Made by a program: the position numbers and the translations under genes. 64,000 bases of DNA from Cephalopachus bancanus (taxonomy: Eukaryota > Chordata > Mammalia > Primates > Tarsiidae): NCBI GenBank assembly GCA_027257055.1, contig JAPVLO010000875.1, positions 62,001-126,000 of the forward strand, read 5' to 3'. Each line of letters begins with the position of its first letter. The first letter of the stretch is position 1. The notes beneath the pieces were generated by a model. That model was not told the DNA's origin. It saw only the letters and a program-made list of their open reading frames with translations, and did not search any database. Shown here piece by piece: positions 46,461 to 58,507 of the stretch.

Positions 46461-47574
46461 AGGTATAGCACTTATAATGTGTTAATATAACACCAAAAAA
46501 AAAAAAATGCTACACAAAGCTCAACTCCATCGGTTCTCATAAACAATGTGATGTCACCTGTGGACAATTTCTAGCTTTACCATTACTGACCATAGAAATG
46601 CAAAGATATTTCTATCTCCAAACCCATCTTGCATTTTGCCATTGTGTTGGGATTGTCAGCAATGCAGATATTTACCTTTTAGGACATTGCATAGAGTTTT
46701 TTTTAAGTGGCATGTTTGTATCATTTTTAATGCGTCAGACTTCATTGTAAATCACCAGCCTATTTTATTCTGAATTGCAGCATTTTTCCTTTGGACAGAT
46801 ACTGTGCCCTTAACTTCACAATTTATTCCCATGACCCCTTTGCAGTCAATCCATGTAATCATATATGCATATGCATAACATATGACCATTAGAAGATCAG
46901 AGTTGAAATGTATGGGAATGAACAAGCAATCTCTAGACGGGAGTAAAAAAAAAACACACACAAATTGACTGCCAACTTGGTACCAATAGGGAGAGCTGTG
47001 CTTTATGCATTGTCCAGTAAACTACATGCCCTATTTAGCAAAGGAAATATGTAAAACTAAATTAAAAATCATGTGTCTACTCATATATTCACTTAGGTTC
47101 TGTAAAGTTTCTATTTCTTGAAATTATATAAACAAAACAATGTCGATGAAATGAATAATTAATGCTATCAGAGCCTCATAGCATGTATTTAAAATTTAAT
47201 CCTCTAAAAGCAAGCATATTTTTCTAATGTGAATTTTTTATTAGTCTGTAAATAATATAACATAATTCTACTAAGAGATCCTTACATATGTACATCATTT
47301 CTAAAATTACATGTAAATATGCAGCTTCTTGAAATAAAGTTAGATGAAATAGTTTTATATATCAAAGCACACTTACATATCCAGTGACTGAAGAGGAGTA
47401 GAGTAAATTCAGTTTTCATTCCTGATTCTTCATTTTCTCCCTGTAACTGAATTCTGAACATGTTACTTTTGCCTTGAAACTTGATAGTGCCTATTAATAG
47501 AATAAGTGTTTTTTTCCTGTTTGCCCCATTGACTTTGAACTCAACCACCAGGATAGCTTGGGACAATGACTAGT
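46461..47574. other. Unassigned DNA
   Basis: No gene or nameable repeat. A 94-residue minus frame (47282-47566) and a 69-residue one (46752-46961) have no recognised domains. Confidence 0.45.
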
Positions 47575-47855
47575 TAGCAGATATTATGGGAGTGGAGGCT
47601 TTAACTATAATGGTGTGGTTTCCCTTGGCCTCTTGTCCTGCATATGAACCAAAAAGTAACTGTTCCTTTTAAATGAAAGACACATGGAGCAGACCTAGAC
47701 CCAACCCACAGCCTGAAACAAAAGTTACTGGTTGACCTGTAAACCTGTCAGCAAGAAAAGAAAAAAAACAAACAACAACAACAACAACAAAGTTTATTGC
47801 CGTAAACAGTTGAGATTTGGCAGTTGTTTTGCAGCATCAGAGAACTAAAGAATAC
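47575..47855 (+). mobile_element. MaLR (MLT1-like) LTR remnant
   Basis: The right end has AAGTTTATTGCCGTAAACAG, TTGAGATTTGGCAGTTGTTT and TGCAGCATCAGAGAACTAAA, the usual 3' end of MLT1-type LTRs. An AAC repeat (47762-47790) has expanded inside it. The left end is unclear. Confidence 0.6.
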
Positions 47856-48284
47856 AAGAGGAAATAAGAAAACCAAGGTAAAGAACAAGAAAAAAGCCTT
47901 TCTCAAGGTAGCGTAGCAAGTCACAAGACACTCAGAGTTAAAACCTGACTGCTCTTATTTAATCAAAGTACTCTATCGCCTGGATCAGTATATTATTTTG
48001 TTGCTAGGGAGATAAATTTATATTCTTATATATGCATGTGTATAAGACATACACAAAGTATGACCTAGTTAATCATTGGGAAAAAAGAGAAGTTAAAATT
48101 TGAATATCCATTCAAATAAACAAAGGCAGTTTGAATATATCAGAACTCAGAACCTCTGGCTTTGAAATTCACATAACGGTTTACCATCTATTTGCTCATT
48201 GTTCTGTTTCATTTTTCTTTTCTGAACCTCAATTTGTTTAATTGCTAAAAATATTCAACATAGTTTTTTCAAAATATTTTAAAT
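47856..48284. other. Unassigned DNA
   Basis: A patch near 47895-47985 (CTCAAGGTAGCGTAGCAAGT, GAGTTAAAACCTGACTGCTC) may be MIR, but it is too short to call. Confidence 0.4.
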
Positions 48285-48368
48285 AATGGCCTACCGTGAT
48301 TGTGCCTCTGCACTCCATCCTGGGCAACAGAGTGAGACTCCAACTCAAATGATAATAATAATAATAAT
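48285..48368 (+). mobile_element. Alu 3'-end fragment
   Basis: GTGATTGTGCCTCTGCACTC, CATCCTGGGCAACAGAGTGA and GACTCCAACTCAAATG, then a TAA repeat from the tail. Only the last part of the right arm remains. Confidence 0.88.
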
Positions 48369-48640
48369 AGCCTAAGAGGTGACTGGTGCATAGTATATAA
48401 TACATGTTTTGTATGAAACATGAATTCAATTCTGTAGCATCTTAAGATATTGTGTGAATTTAAAATATTTTTTGCTCATTTATAATTGTCACATTGTTGA
48501 CATAAATACATCATAGATGATAAGATCCTCCTCACTAGAACATGTAATCTAAGTCGTGTCATCTACTTAAAAGTGGATTTGATAAAATTTTATATTTCAA
48601 AACATTCATCTATTGTCAAAAGAGAGTGAAAAAGTCTCTT
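48369..48640. other. Unassigned AT-rich DNA
   Basis: Nothing recognisable. Confidence 0.5.
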
Positions 48641-48651
48641 AAGAAGCATTT

Positions 48652-50071
48652 CATGGGTATTATAAACTCTAAGTTCATCCACGTTGCTGTGAAGTTCATA
48701 ATTTTGTCCTTCTTTATGGCTGCATAATATTCCATTGTGTATATGTGCCACATTATAAAAATCCAGTCAGGATGGGCATTGTTGGTTCCATGTTTTTGCT
48801 ATTGTGAATAATTCTGCAATAAACATGCGTGTGCAGGTATCTTTTTCATAGAGTGATTTGAGTTCCTCTGGGTATATTCCCAGAAGGGGGATTGCTGGAT
48901 CGTATGTAAGGTCAATTTTTAGATTTTTTAGGAATTGCCACACTGTTTTCCACAAAGGTCATCCTAGTTTACACTCCCACCAACAGTGTAGAAGTGTTTC
49001 CTTCTCCCCGCATTCTCTCCAGCATCTGTTGTTTTTTGTTATTGATGATGCCCATCCTGACTGGAATTAGGTAGTATCTCAGTGTGGTTTAAATTTGTAT
49101 TTCTTTAATGATTAGTGAGGCTGAGCATTTTTTCATGTATCTGTGTGTTGCTCATATGTCTTCTTTTGAGAAGTGTCTATTCATATATTTTGCTCGGTTT
49201 TTAATAGGGCTGTTTGTTTTTATCTTTTTGACAGTTTTCTTTTTGGCATGTTCCTTGTAGATCCTAGATGCCTTTGCCAGATATGCAGTTGGCAAATATT
49301 TTTTCCCATTATGTGGGCTGTTTCCCCACTCTCTTGATGGTTTCTTTTGCAGAAGCTTTTCTGTTTGATTAGGTCCCACTTGTCTATCTTATGTCTTATG
49401 GCATGGGCATTTGGGGTTTTGATCAGGAATTGGTTGTCAGTTCTAATTTCCATAAGGGTGTCTCATGCATTTTCTAAGGTTCTTATAGCTTGAAGTTTTA
49501 CGTTTAGACCTTTGATTCATTTAGAGTTGATTTTTGTGTGTGGTGAGAGGTAGGGTCTTGTTTGAATCTTCTGCACTTTGTCAGTCAGTTTTCCCAGCAC
49601 CATTTACTGATTTACTGAATAAGTTCTCCTCTCTGCAGTGGTTGTTAGTAGAGGGTTTGTTGAAGATGAGTAGGTTGGGAAATTGAAGTTTTGCTTCTGG
49701 ATTAACTATCTTGTTCCGTTGGTCTATATGCCTGTTCTAAGTACATGTTCTCACTCATAAGCAGACCCTGAACAATGAGTATAATACTGTAAGAAAGAGA
49801 TTGGTAGCAGTGGGAAACTTCCAGGGGAGGGAGCGGGGAGGGCACACTTTATTCATAAGGGTACCAGAACTTAAACCAGGTGAAGTGGGGACCAACGTAA
49901 GGCCCAAACTTTACCTGTACAATGAGCATTTGCATACCTAACCCTGAATTGTACCCCACATCTTTAAATTAAATTTTTTAAAAAAGAATGCTTTGGCTTC
50001 ATACCCCACTGGATTCGGAGCAGGTGCAAAGATCTGGAGACTATTAAAGCACTTTTACACCTGGAAAAATA
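48652..50071. mobile_element. 5'-inverted L1 with a probable 3' transduction
   Basis: From about 48655 to 49740 the L1 is antisense ORF2 (minus frames include WKTVWQFLKNLKIDLTYDPA and PLLGIYPEELK). At 49741 it flips to sense (AGTACATGTTCTCACTCATA) and runs through the 3' UTR (ATACCTAACCCTGAATTG) to an A-rich end near 49985. The antisense piece begins, in L1 terms, a few tens of bases before the sense piece starts, which fits twin priming. The TSD AAGAAGCATTTCAT (48641-48654) recurs not after the first tail but at 50072-50085 (AAGAAGCATTTTAT). So 49986-50071 is non-L1 DNA inside the insertion, most simply a 3' transduction. Confidence 0.85.
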
Positions 50072-50085
50072 AAGAAGCATTTTAT

Positions 50086-51530
50086 TCTTCTTCATTGTTG
50101 AAAATGCTTTGATATTACAAGATAATTGCATAAAACTTAGAACAAAAAATATTCCATAAAAAAACAGGTATAAAGTATTTTTCCCTTCTCAGCATTTTCA
50201 GTTTTGCCTTTCCCATAATCAGTAGTAAAAGCAGTAGAGTTTCAACCATTTTTAAAACATTTCTGAAAGAAAATTTTGCTTTGTTTACTGTCATTTATAC
50301 GACATTAATAGAAAAATCACAGAAAGTTTGTTTTTCATGGTCAAGGTGATAAAACTCAGAATGAAATACTTTCACAGGGAGTCTTTTTTAAGCATTTAAA
50401 AAATATTTTTAAAGCAGTCTTCTGCTGAGATGCATATCCATAATTGATACAACTTTTTAACTTGTAGCCTACAGTACAGCTATCTTCCTTAAAGTTAATG
50501 TAAAACTTAGGATATAATACTATTATACAGAAAACTCAGGGTTTATTATTAATTTTAATCTATCTGAAAGTTAGAAAGAATCAATTGTAGCTATTTTCCT
50601 ATTCAAATATTTAGGTATACATAATTCCTCTCCAATACAAACTCCAGAGTGAATTGATGTTGTTGAACAGTCAAAAAAAAAAAAAAATGAGAGCAACTTA
50701 AGTCCTAATCCTATGATTATTATTATAATACATTTTCTGGTTACATTACCAAGCCCAGAAATCTGCAACTAGTGAAAGGGAAAAATTAGAGGAAGGTACT
50801 GGTGTTTCTTATACTATATAAAGTCTGACAGAAGAAAGTTAAACATCTAGTGCCCTTATGCCTTGAACAAACTCAAGTATTTTAAGTGGGTAGGCAATAT
50901 ATTCCCAAGCAAATATTTATTTCTGTAAAATCATTTAAATATAAATATTTTTTGTCTTTTTAATTTTCACATTATTTTTCTTTATTAAATTACACTAGCA
51001 TAAAGTAATGACATCTATATGTAATCAGAGGAAATTGTTAAATTAATACATTTAGAGTAATTAATTACATTAATAACTATTTTGGATAATAGTTATACTT
51101 TATTGGTATATACAGAGATTTGTATTGGTGTCATAAACATTAAACCATTTTCTATGACTATAATTAGCATGAAGTGTTTTAGAAAAATAGTATTTTTTCT
51201 TTTTCTCTTGAGAAAAATCAAGGTTATACTCCTGTATTATTTGTCTTTTCTAAATTTTAAGATTTAAAAAAATAATAAAAAGGAAATAAAATATGAATAA
51301 TTATAAACACTGGAAATTATAAACAGCAACAATTATGCCTACTGCTTAGAATAGGTCAAATCCTTGAAAGTATTTGGAAAAGTCTTGGAGATTATCAAAA
51401 CTCTTAAGTTTTCTTCAGTATTTTCACTAAGCTTAGGGTAACTAATAAAACATGGAAACCTGAAAAATTATCAAAGTGCTCCTTTGGTCACCCTGTAATA
51501 ATTTGGAAATAGTTTCAATTATTAAAAAGG
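50086..51530. other. Unassigned AT-rich DNA
   Basis: No gene or nameable repeat. An A-run is at 50673-50687. Confidence 0.5.
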
Positions 51531-51830
51531 ACTGGGTGTGGTGGCTCATGCCTGTAATCTCAGGATTTTGGGAGACGAAAGTGGGAGGATCACCTGAACC
51601 TAGGTGTTCAAGATCAGCCTAGGCCACATAGTTAGACCTTGTCTCTACAAAAAGTAAAATGACATAAAAATTAGTGGGGAATGGTGGCTTGTACTTGTAG
51701 TCCCAGCTACTCGGGAGGCTGACATGGAAGGATTGCTTGAGTCCACGAGTTGAAGGCTTTAGTAAGCCATGACTGTGCACTCCAGCCTCGCCAATAGAGT
51801 GAGACCCTGACTCAAAAATAATTAATTGAT
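51531..51830 (+). mobile_element. Older dimeric Alu (AluJ-like)
   Basis: ACTGGGTGTGGTGGCTCATG, TTGTCTCTACAAAAAGTAAA and GTAGTCCCAGCTACTCGGGA with TAAGCCATGACTGTGCACTC give the ancestral dimer without the young-type changes. The tail has a GATT repeat. Confidence 0.9.
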
Positions 51831-52041
51831 TGATTGATTGAGTTAAAGATATATCACTCCAGTTTTTAAAGGAAATATTTAAAGAACAATTAATTGGGGG
51901 AAAGAGGAGTATAGCTGAAACACACACTAAACATTAAAATCTCCACTTTATTCTTGAAAATTATGGATATATATGTATATAGATGTAGATATAAGTTGGA
52001 GTTAATGGTTTATGTCTCCTCTTTGGCCTTGTGTCTTACAC

Positions 52042-52329
52042 CATCGGTTCCCAGCCCCCTGACCGCAGACTGGTATGAGGCTGTGGCTTGTTAACAACCA
52101 TGTTGCACAACAGGAGGTGAGCAGCAGGCTAGTGGAGCTGTCTTCTGTCAGATCAGCAGCAGCATTAGCTTCTTACAGGAATATGAACCCTACTGTGAAC
52201 TGTGTATTTGAGGGATCGAGTTTGAGTGCTCTTCATGCGAATCTAAAGCCTAATGATCTCCCTGCCATCCATGTAAACATTGTCTTCCATGAAACCAGAT
52301 CCTGATGCCAAAAATATTGGGGACTGCTG
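52042..52329 (-). mobile_element. MER1-like hAT-Charlie element
   Basis: The ends CATCGGTTCCCAGCCCC and TTGGGGACTGCTG are near-complementary. The interior has GGCTGTGGCTTGTTAACAAC, GGAGGTGAGCAGCAGGC and GAACTGTGTATTTGAGGGAT, typical of MER1. Eight-base flanks TCTTACAC and CCTTATGC are weakly alike, as expected for an old hAT target duplication. The 76-residue plus frame at 52075-52305 is not a gene. Confidence 0.85.
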
Positions 52330-52399
52330 CCTTATGCTTCTCTCTGACATAATGTAGAGCTGCTAGCCACATTGAACTAGTTGCAGTTCTTACATTTTT

Positions 52400-52650
52400 C
52401 ATGCTGGTTAGTGCATATGGGTCTTTGCACATGCTATTGGTTCTGTCTGGATCACCTTTGCTTTTCCCTTTGATGATTTAATTCAAGGACCACATTTTCT
52501 AAAAAGTTGTCCTGTCTCTGATTTCTCCTCAGTGTTACCTGCCCTCTTTTGTGCACTTATTGAATCTTATATTATTTTTAAAGCAGGTATCTTACACTAC
52601 TGTTTTTTTCTTGTCTGTCTATGCTCCAGACAAGTATTGTACAAGCTTTT
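52400..52650 (+). repeat. L2 LINE 3'-end remnant
   Basis: TTGATGATTTAATTCAAGGA, AAAAGTTGTCCTGTCTCTGA, TTTTGTGCACTTATTGAATC, TTCTTGTCTGTCTATGC are in L2 order. Confidence 0.7.
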
Positions 52651-53139
52651 ATGATTGTTCACTCTAAAACTTTAAAAACATCTAAATATGCTCTTCAAAT
52701 AAATGTATGCTTTATTACATCTATGTTTGTGCACTTGTTGGTAAATGTTGGTATTTCATATACATGTGGATTATATATATAATATATTACTAGTAATCCA
52801 TATAATAAATTCTTCCAAGACTCGTTTTAGAAGAAACAATGACAATAGAAATAAATGTTAACATCCCATTCCTTAAGTTCCGTGATTCAACTTGGACTCT
52901 GCTGACATATAAAGAATTCCACTTTATAGATTATTCCTGCAGATGATGATTTTCCTGAAAGCAGATACTTTTTGAAAAATTATCTGTAGCATCAGAATTT
53001 GTGTTTTACATGTAGCAAATACACATTCCTCATTAAATGACATTCATGATAATTACAGGTTGATTTCTCGTAGTAGCACTAGAGGTGTCTAAATCATAGA
53101 ATGGATAATTGCAGATGCAGATGGAAACCTAAGAGCCAC
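52651..53139. other. Unassigned DNA
   Basis: Nothing recognisable beyond short AT repeats. Confidence 0.5.
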
Positions 53140-53290
53140 TGAACACAATATCCTCATTGTACAGATAAGCAAACAAAAGCTCAGACAGGTCAAGTGACTT
53201 ACTCAGTATTATACATTCAGTGATTGATTGGGAACTGGAATCTTAGCTCCTATTTCCAAGCCCCTCGTTCCAGCAGGATGCTTTGGTCTC
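53140..53290 (+). repeat. MIR SINE remnant
   Basis: CATTGTACAGATAAGCAAAC, AAAAGCTCAGACAGGTCAAG, TGACTTACTCAGTATTATAC and GGGAACTGGAATCTTAGCTC follow the MIR core. Confidence 0.8.
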
Positions 53291-53577
53291 CTTACAATGG
53301 TAGAGGACTGTGAGGAGAGGAGTCATTTTCTACTACTTTTTCTCCTACACTTCTAACGTACATAAAAGAGCTTGATATTTTAGAAGCAGACCAAGTACAC
53401 TGGTAATAACTCATTGAGTTAACTACATTTTCTCTTTCAATTGATTATTCTGGGTCACTGAAGCTGCCAGTCTGATATGGAAGTAGTTTCAACTGACAGT
53501 CTCAAAAAAGCCTTACTTAGAATTTAGTTGCCTCTAGACAATTGCTGTTTAATGCAACTTTTGGTGATGATGTAAAT

Positions 53578-53722
53578 GGTATCTACACTATCCAATACAA
53601 AATTTTACTTTAAGTGTGACTAGAGTGACTGAGGAACTAAATTTTAAATTTTATTTAGGTTTAGTCTAATTCTAAATAGCCACATGCGGCTAGTGCATGC
53701 TGTATTGAGTAGTGCAGTTCTT
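53578..53722 (+). mobile_element. Short hAT-type relic, same family as 13535-13702
   Basis: CTATCCAATACAAAATTTTA, GTGTGACTAGAGTGACTGAG, AACTAAATTTTAAATTTTAT, AATAGCCACATGCGGCTAGT and CTGTATTGAGTAGTGCAG give the full element order, including its A/T-rich centre. Confidence 0.78.
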
Positions 53723-53951
53723 GACTCAGAAAATAAAATGCCATATGTAAATGTAGAAAAAGTGTTTTCATGGAAATGGTATCTAGTGTCTGTAAGACAA
53801 CAGCATATTTTGGAGACACCTTGAACATTTAGCATCCAGGGAAAGATGTGTGTGCCCATTTTGGGGTATGCATGAAAACATAGTGAGGGCATCATATGCA
53901 AATAAGGATGACTAGATGGTATTTTTTTATTTCAAAAAATATTTTTGAACA

Positions 53952-54120
53952 CTACTTCTCAAACTTTAATGTGCATATGAATCATCCGAGGGGAGGGTCT
54001 TTTAATAATACAGATTCTGATTCAGTGTCTGGAGTCGGGTCTGAGATTCTACATTTCAATGACTTCCGAGAAATAGTGATGCTGCTAGCCTGTGAATCAG
54101 AGTTCATGAGCAAGATTTTA
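53952..54120 (+). mobile_element. hAT-type relic (MER20-like)
   Basis: CTACTTCTCAAACTTTAATG, GTGCATATGAATCATCCGAG, CAGATTCTGATTCAGTGTCT and GTGATGCTGCTAGCCTGTGA match the order of this short element. Confidence 0.8.
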
Positions 54121-55217
54121 GACATAATCTAAGACCTCTGTGGATAAGAGAATAATGAATGGTGAACAAAGGGTAAATAAAAGCATTCCAAAGTAATCAT
54201 GAACTATATAAAACTGGATTTAGAAGAGCATTCCATACAATTCAAAACTGGATTATTGCCACAAACCAATAAGTGACTCTGAATTTTCAACATTGTATAT
54301 TCAATGTGCATCTTCTATGAGATATGAGAGCAGCAGGAAAATTTTTTGCCGAGTCATGTAGCCTCGTGTCACTGTGGTCCAGAAAAATACTTTCAAAGAG
54401 AGAAAGGAAAAATAACCTGATTGTTCTTAACAAGGAATTGAACTGGGGCTCACTAAGGGAAAATCTGTAAGAAGCATTTTAAAGTAGAGATAACCAGGGC
54501 CATGTATTTGACTGGGAACAGGATAAAAGCGGAAGTCATTAATGATTTACAGAATATGAATGAACACGGTGAGGCTTCTTGCCTCATGTAAATTGAATAT
54601 AGCTGCATGACATTCACTACTTTATTTTGCAGACAAATATTGAGGGCAAAATGATCTAAACTTATTATTTCAGGAGCAATCTAGAGAGACACACCCATGA
54701 ATTTCATTCTTCCTATCAAGAATTTCAGAAAACAAGACTAAGTAGTAGATACCTAGAAAAAAAGAATAGAGAAACTTGAACTAGGGCAGAACATAAGGGG
54801 AGTGGTTAGAGTAAAAAAAATTCTGGCAATGTAGATCCCAAACAAGTTCAGATTTGCCTTTATTCATGTTTATGACTGAATCCCACAAATAAGCAGTACA
54901 ATTTTAGGAGATGCAAACACTACCTTCCAAATGTCCATAGTTGTTTCTGAAGAAAAACCTGGAACTTGAAGATCTGTGTATTTCACAAGGAGTGGAGAAT
55001 AATTAGTTTTAAGAAATGAAGAAACCATGGATTTAATGCATTTTATACATTAAATTTAATGAGGGGCCATATCAACATTCTTGCATATTACTGGGGAAGT
55101 TATTTGATGTTCCAGTTATGTAATATCCTGTTATAATTTTTACTCCCTTTTGAGGCTCACATCAGTCCTGGCAAAATACAGGAAAGCTAAATCCTCTGAT
55201 GGTCATATCTTGCTGTG
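54121..55217. other. Unassigned DNA
   Basis: No gene or nameable repeat could be supported in this stretch. Confidence 0.5.
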
Positions 55218-55488
55218 TTTTAATCCCAGCACTTTGGGACACAGAGGCGAGAGGTTTGCCTGAGTCTAGGAGTTCGAGACCAGCCTGAGCAACATGGCAA
55301 GCCCTTATCTCTACAATAAATAAATAAATAAATTAGCTGGGCATGGTGGCATATGCCTGTGGTTCCAGCTACTTGGAAGGCTGGGATGGAAGGATCACCA
55401 GAGCCCAGTAGGTTGAGGCTGCTGTGGCTGTGAACATGCCACTGCACTCCAGCCTGGGCGACAGAATGATACTCTGATGCAAAAAAAA
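55218..55488 (+). mobile_element. Older dimeric Alu, 5' truncated
   Basis: Starts at TTTTAATCCCAGCACTTTGG inside the left arm, has CTCTACAATAAATAAATAAA as linker, and a right arm with GCTGTGGCTGTGAACATGCC (the older form, as at 37332). It ends in AAAAAAAA. Confidence 0.92.
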
Positions 55489-56493
55489 GTGATTAACAAA
55501 CAATCATTTATCATCATAATGTCAAAAGATGCTGATGGCTAGCCTCACTTATAGTTTGTTAAAATATTACATATTTACTGAATTTAAACTACCATAGCAA
55601 CTGCTTTTCCATTGACCATCAGTGAGAAACACTACAGTGATAGAGGTCACAATATGTGCAGTGGTATAAACATGCTCAAAAAGAGCATGTCATTTTCCTT
55701 TTCACTCAACTGCTCAGCAAACACTTGTGTGCATCATTTGGGATGCTTGCAGTTTCTAAAGTTTAATATACCAAGTCAGCTCTCAAAATGAAGTCATCTG
55801 TAGAATTGCTAAAAGATGTTATTTAGATAGTAAACCTGCAAGTATGCAGTGAAAGATTTCCTATTTCTGTTATGGGCTAGTAGAAAATGAATTATTTTGT
55901 AGTTGTAAAAACTCTAAGATGCCAAGAGATTTGGAAAAAACTTGTGACTTTATCATGTTTCTTTTAAATATATAATTGGCATTCTGAAATTTGATAGGAT
56001 CAAGGTTAATTGCTGATTTTACTTTACTCTCTCTCATACTAATATATGATTCTCCTGAACTTTTGCATTGTCAAAAGGAAATACAATTAGAAAGAAAAGC
56101 AAAATCTCATCCATACGCAATAAAGTACTTTGTTCTGGTAGAAACAAATTCCATAACTTAATTCTAAAACCTTTTCCTTGACTTCCTTCTTTTGCTGTAT
56201 GTCCCAAGAATAGAGAAATCAAACAATATACAAATGTCAGAAAGTAACTCACTTTTAAAGTAAATATCCAGTAGAAAACTTTTAACAAAACATATAGTAA
56301 ATATAATAGAGCAAAACAAATTTATTACCATAGCTCCTCTTACAATATGAATTCAGCCCAAAATTATAAAGATAAATTTCTCCCTCTCTCCATATGTATC
56401 TGTGGGGTGTGTTCATATATACAGAAATAGATAGATAATGAATAAGTGTAAAAAATATAAATATTATTTATCTAGTGATCAATTGTTTTGTCT
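55489..56493. other. Unassigned AT-rich DNA
   Basis: No gene or nameable repeat is visible. Confidence 0.5.
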
Positions 56494-56504
56494 TGCATGC
56501 TCTT

Positions 56505-56805
56505 TTTTTTTTTTTTTTTTTGAGTTGGAGTCTCACTCTGTCGCCCAGACTGGAGTGCAGTGCAGTGGCCGGGAGCGGCCACTGCAGCCTCCACCTGCTG
56601 GGGCTCCGGCAATCCTTCAGCCTCAGCCTTCCAAGTAGCTGGAATTACAGGTGCGCGCTACCACGCCCGGCTAATTTTTTTGATTATTGTAGAGATGAAG
56701 TCTCACCAAGTTGCCCAGGCGGGTCTCAAACCCGCGGGCTCAGGCAATCCACTCACCTCAGCCTCCCAAGGCGCGGGATTGCAGGCTGAGCCACCAAGCC
56801 CAGCC
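56505..56805 (-). mobile_element. Full-length young Alu with a flipped palindrome loop
   Basis: Exact TSDs TGCATGCTCTT are at 56494-56504 and 56806-56816. In this copy the right-arm hairpin reads TGCAGTGGCC-GGGAGC-GGCCACTGCA (56561-56586), whereas the other minus-strand copies have the loop as GCTCCC, so stem and loop are inverted here. A short GTGCA repeat lies just before it. Confidence 0.95.
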
Positions 56806-56816
56806 TGCATGCTCTT

Positions 56817-57242
56817 ATAGATCTTCAAAACTAGTGTTTAATCATGTTTTGTAAATCAATAAGAATGTTTGACTATCTTGGAAATTTTGTGTTTGTTTTC
56901 TAGAGTAAAAAAATGAAGTAAGGAGTGGGGGTGTTTGAAGCATAGAAAAAGCAAAAGTGCAAAGGGGAAAATATTTGTATTTTCTACAAAATTTAAGAGC
57001 TGAAAAGTAATCATTTTGATATATATAAAATTTATTGTTTCTCAAGGAGAAAAGAAGTAAAAAAATTGCTAAAAAAATTAAAAGTTTCAGTTCTTCCAAA
57101 ATCATTTTTGGTATATTCTAAGAATTATTAGATCTCTGATTACTGTGAATAATAAAAGTTAAATAAAAATGTATTTTATTTTATTCTATTCTTCCACTTC
57201 TCAGCTTTGTGACCTTGTGGATAGTGATCAGTAAAAAAATCT
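56817..57242. other. Unassigned AT-rich DNA
   Basis: Nothing recognisable. Confidence 0.5.
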
Positions 57243-57541
57243 CTTTTTTTTTTTTTTTTTTGAGTTGGAGTCTCACTCAGTCGCCCAGACTGGAGTGCAG
57301 GGGCCGCTCCCGGCAACCGCAGCCTGGATCTGCTGAGCTCCAGCGATCCTTCTGTCTCAGCCTTCCAAGTAGCTGGAACTACAGGCGCGCGCTACCACGC
57401 CCGGCTAATTTTTTGATTTCTTGTAGAGATGAGGTCTCGCCTAGTTGCCCAGGCGGATCTCGAACCCGCGGGCTCAGGCAATTCACTCACCTCGGCCTCC
57501 CAAAGCGCGGGATTACAGGCTGAGCCACCGAGCCTGGCCAA
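57243..57541 (-). mobile_element. Full-length young Alu
   Basis: T-run, then the full reverse dimer ending GAGCCACCGAGCCTGGCC. The palindrome reads GGCCGCTCCCGGCAACC, with a broken stem. TSDs are only weakly visible around AAAATCTCTTTT and AAAAGTCTATTTTT. Many CpGs are retained, so it is fairly young. Confidence 0.93.
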
Positions 57542-57961
57542 AAAGTCTATTTTTGTTATGACTTATTTTTCACCCAACAGCCATATTTTTTTCCCACTTT
57601 TCTAGGCGGAAGTTCGTCTCACACTTGAAAAATACTTTATGGCCATAAAAATGCCACTGAATGCCTATCTCTAGGTGAAACTGGTTTCTATGTATATTTG
57701 TGGGAGGGGTTGTTCATTATTTTACAAGAAACCCTCTATGACTTAAATAAAGTACTTATTTTCCAACATCTATCAATCCATCTGGGGGCATAACAAGAAT
57801 TTAAAAAGAAGCCTAAAACACCTCTACATTTCAAAATTTAAATAACTATTAGGTTAGAAATAGCTTATCACTTTCATCTTTTTACCTTAGTGGTACAATT
57901 TTGATTTAGCATCACTAACTTAGAAATGTGAAGGCTTAAGTGACCTTTATTTTTTGTCTAG

Positions 57962-58051
57962 AATATGAGTGTGGTAAAGAAGTTGGAAGAACTGCAGACT
58001 TCAGTGATCCAGATTAATAGAGAAGAGAGATATAATGAGTTATATGAATAA
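57962..58051 (+). other. Candidate terminal exon (weak)
   Basis: A pyrimidine tract and CTAG (acceptor AG at 57960-57961) precede a frame that opens directly after it and encodes 29 residues (MSVVKKLEELQTSVIQIN within it), lysine/glutamate-rich like a coiled coil, then a TAA at 58049-58051. I do not recognise the protein. No upstream exon, donor or poly(A) site is tied to it. Chance is a real alternative; the case rests only on acceptor quality and composition. Confidence 0.15.
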
Positions 58052-58452
58052 AATCAATATGTTTGTTCTTACTCTAATAGTGTAGTTGGAATTATAATTA
58101 GAGAGTACCCAGAAGTTCAACCAGAATTAAGAACCTGTTACCATTTTCACTCAATTTCCCTCCTTTCCAGGGGTTGACATTTAGCTATTAAGGGAAAATA
58201 ATTCTTTAGACACATAGTAAATATTTGAAGTCATTTTAGATTGTATTTTCTTCTTAACAAATTTGATTGGTATCACACTGGTCATTTATAACATGTAGGT
58301 AAGTGAGATCAACTTCTACATTAAAGGCTTTCTCTTAAATTAAGAAAATGTGTTCATCTATTGCATCAGTTAATGTATCCTTATAACATAGCAAATCTGT
58401 TGATTGGTCAACCAATTATTACAGTAGAGAATAAGAAATAACATTATTAATG

Positions 58453-58507
58453 TATATATGTGCATATCTATCTATCTATCTATCCATCTATCATCTCTCT
58501 ATCTATC
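58453..58507. repeat. (TATC)n microsatellite, imperfect
   Basis: CTATCTATCTATCTATCC units with interruptions. Confidence 0.95.

Noticed and set aside
56505..57541. tRNA or 7SL RNA genes near Alu A/B boxes
   Set aside because: These are Alu copies with tails and TSDs, not functional RNA genes; no cloverleaf was seen.
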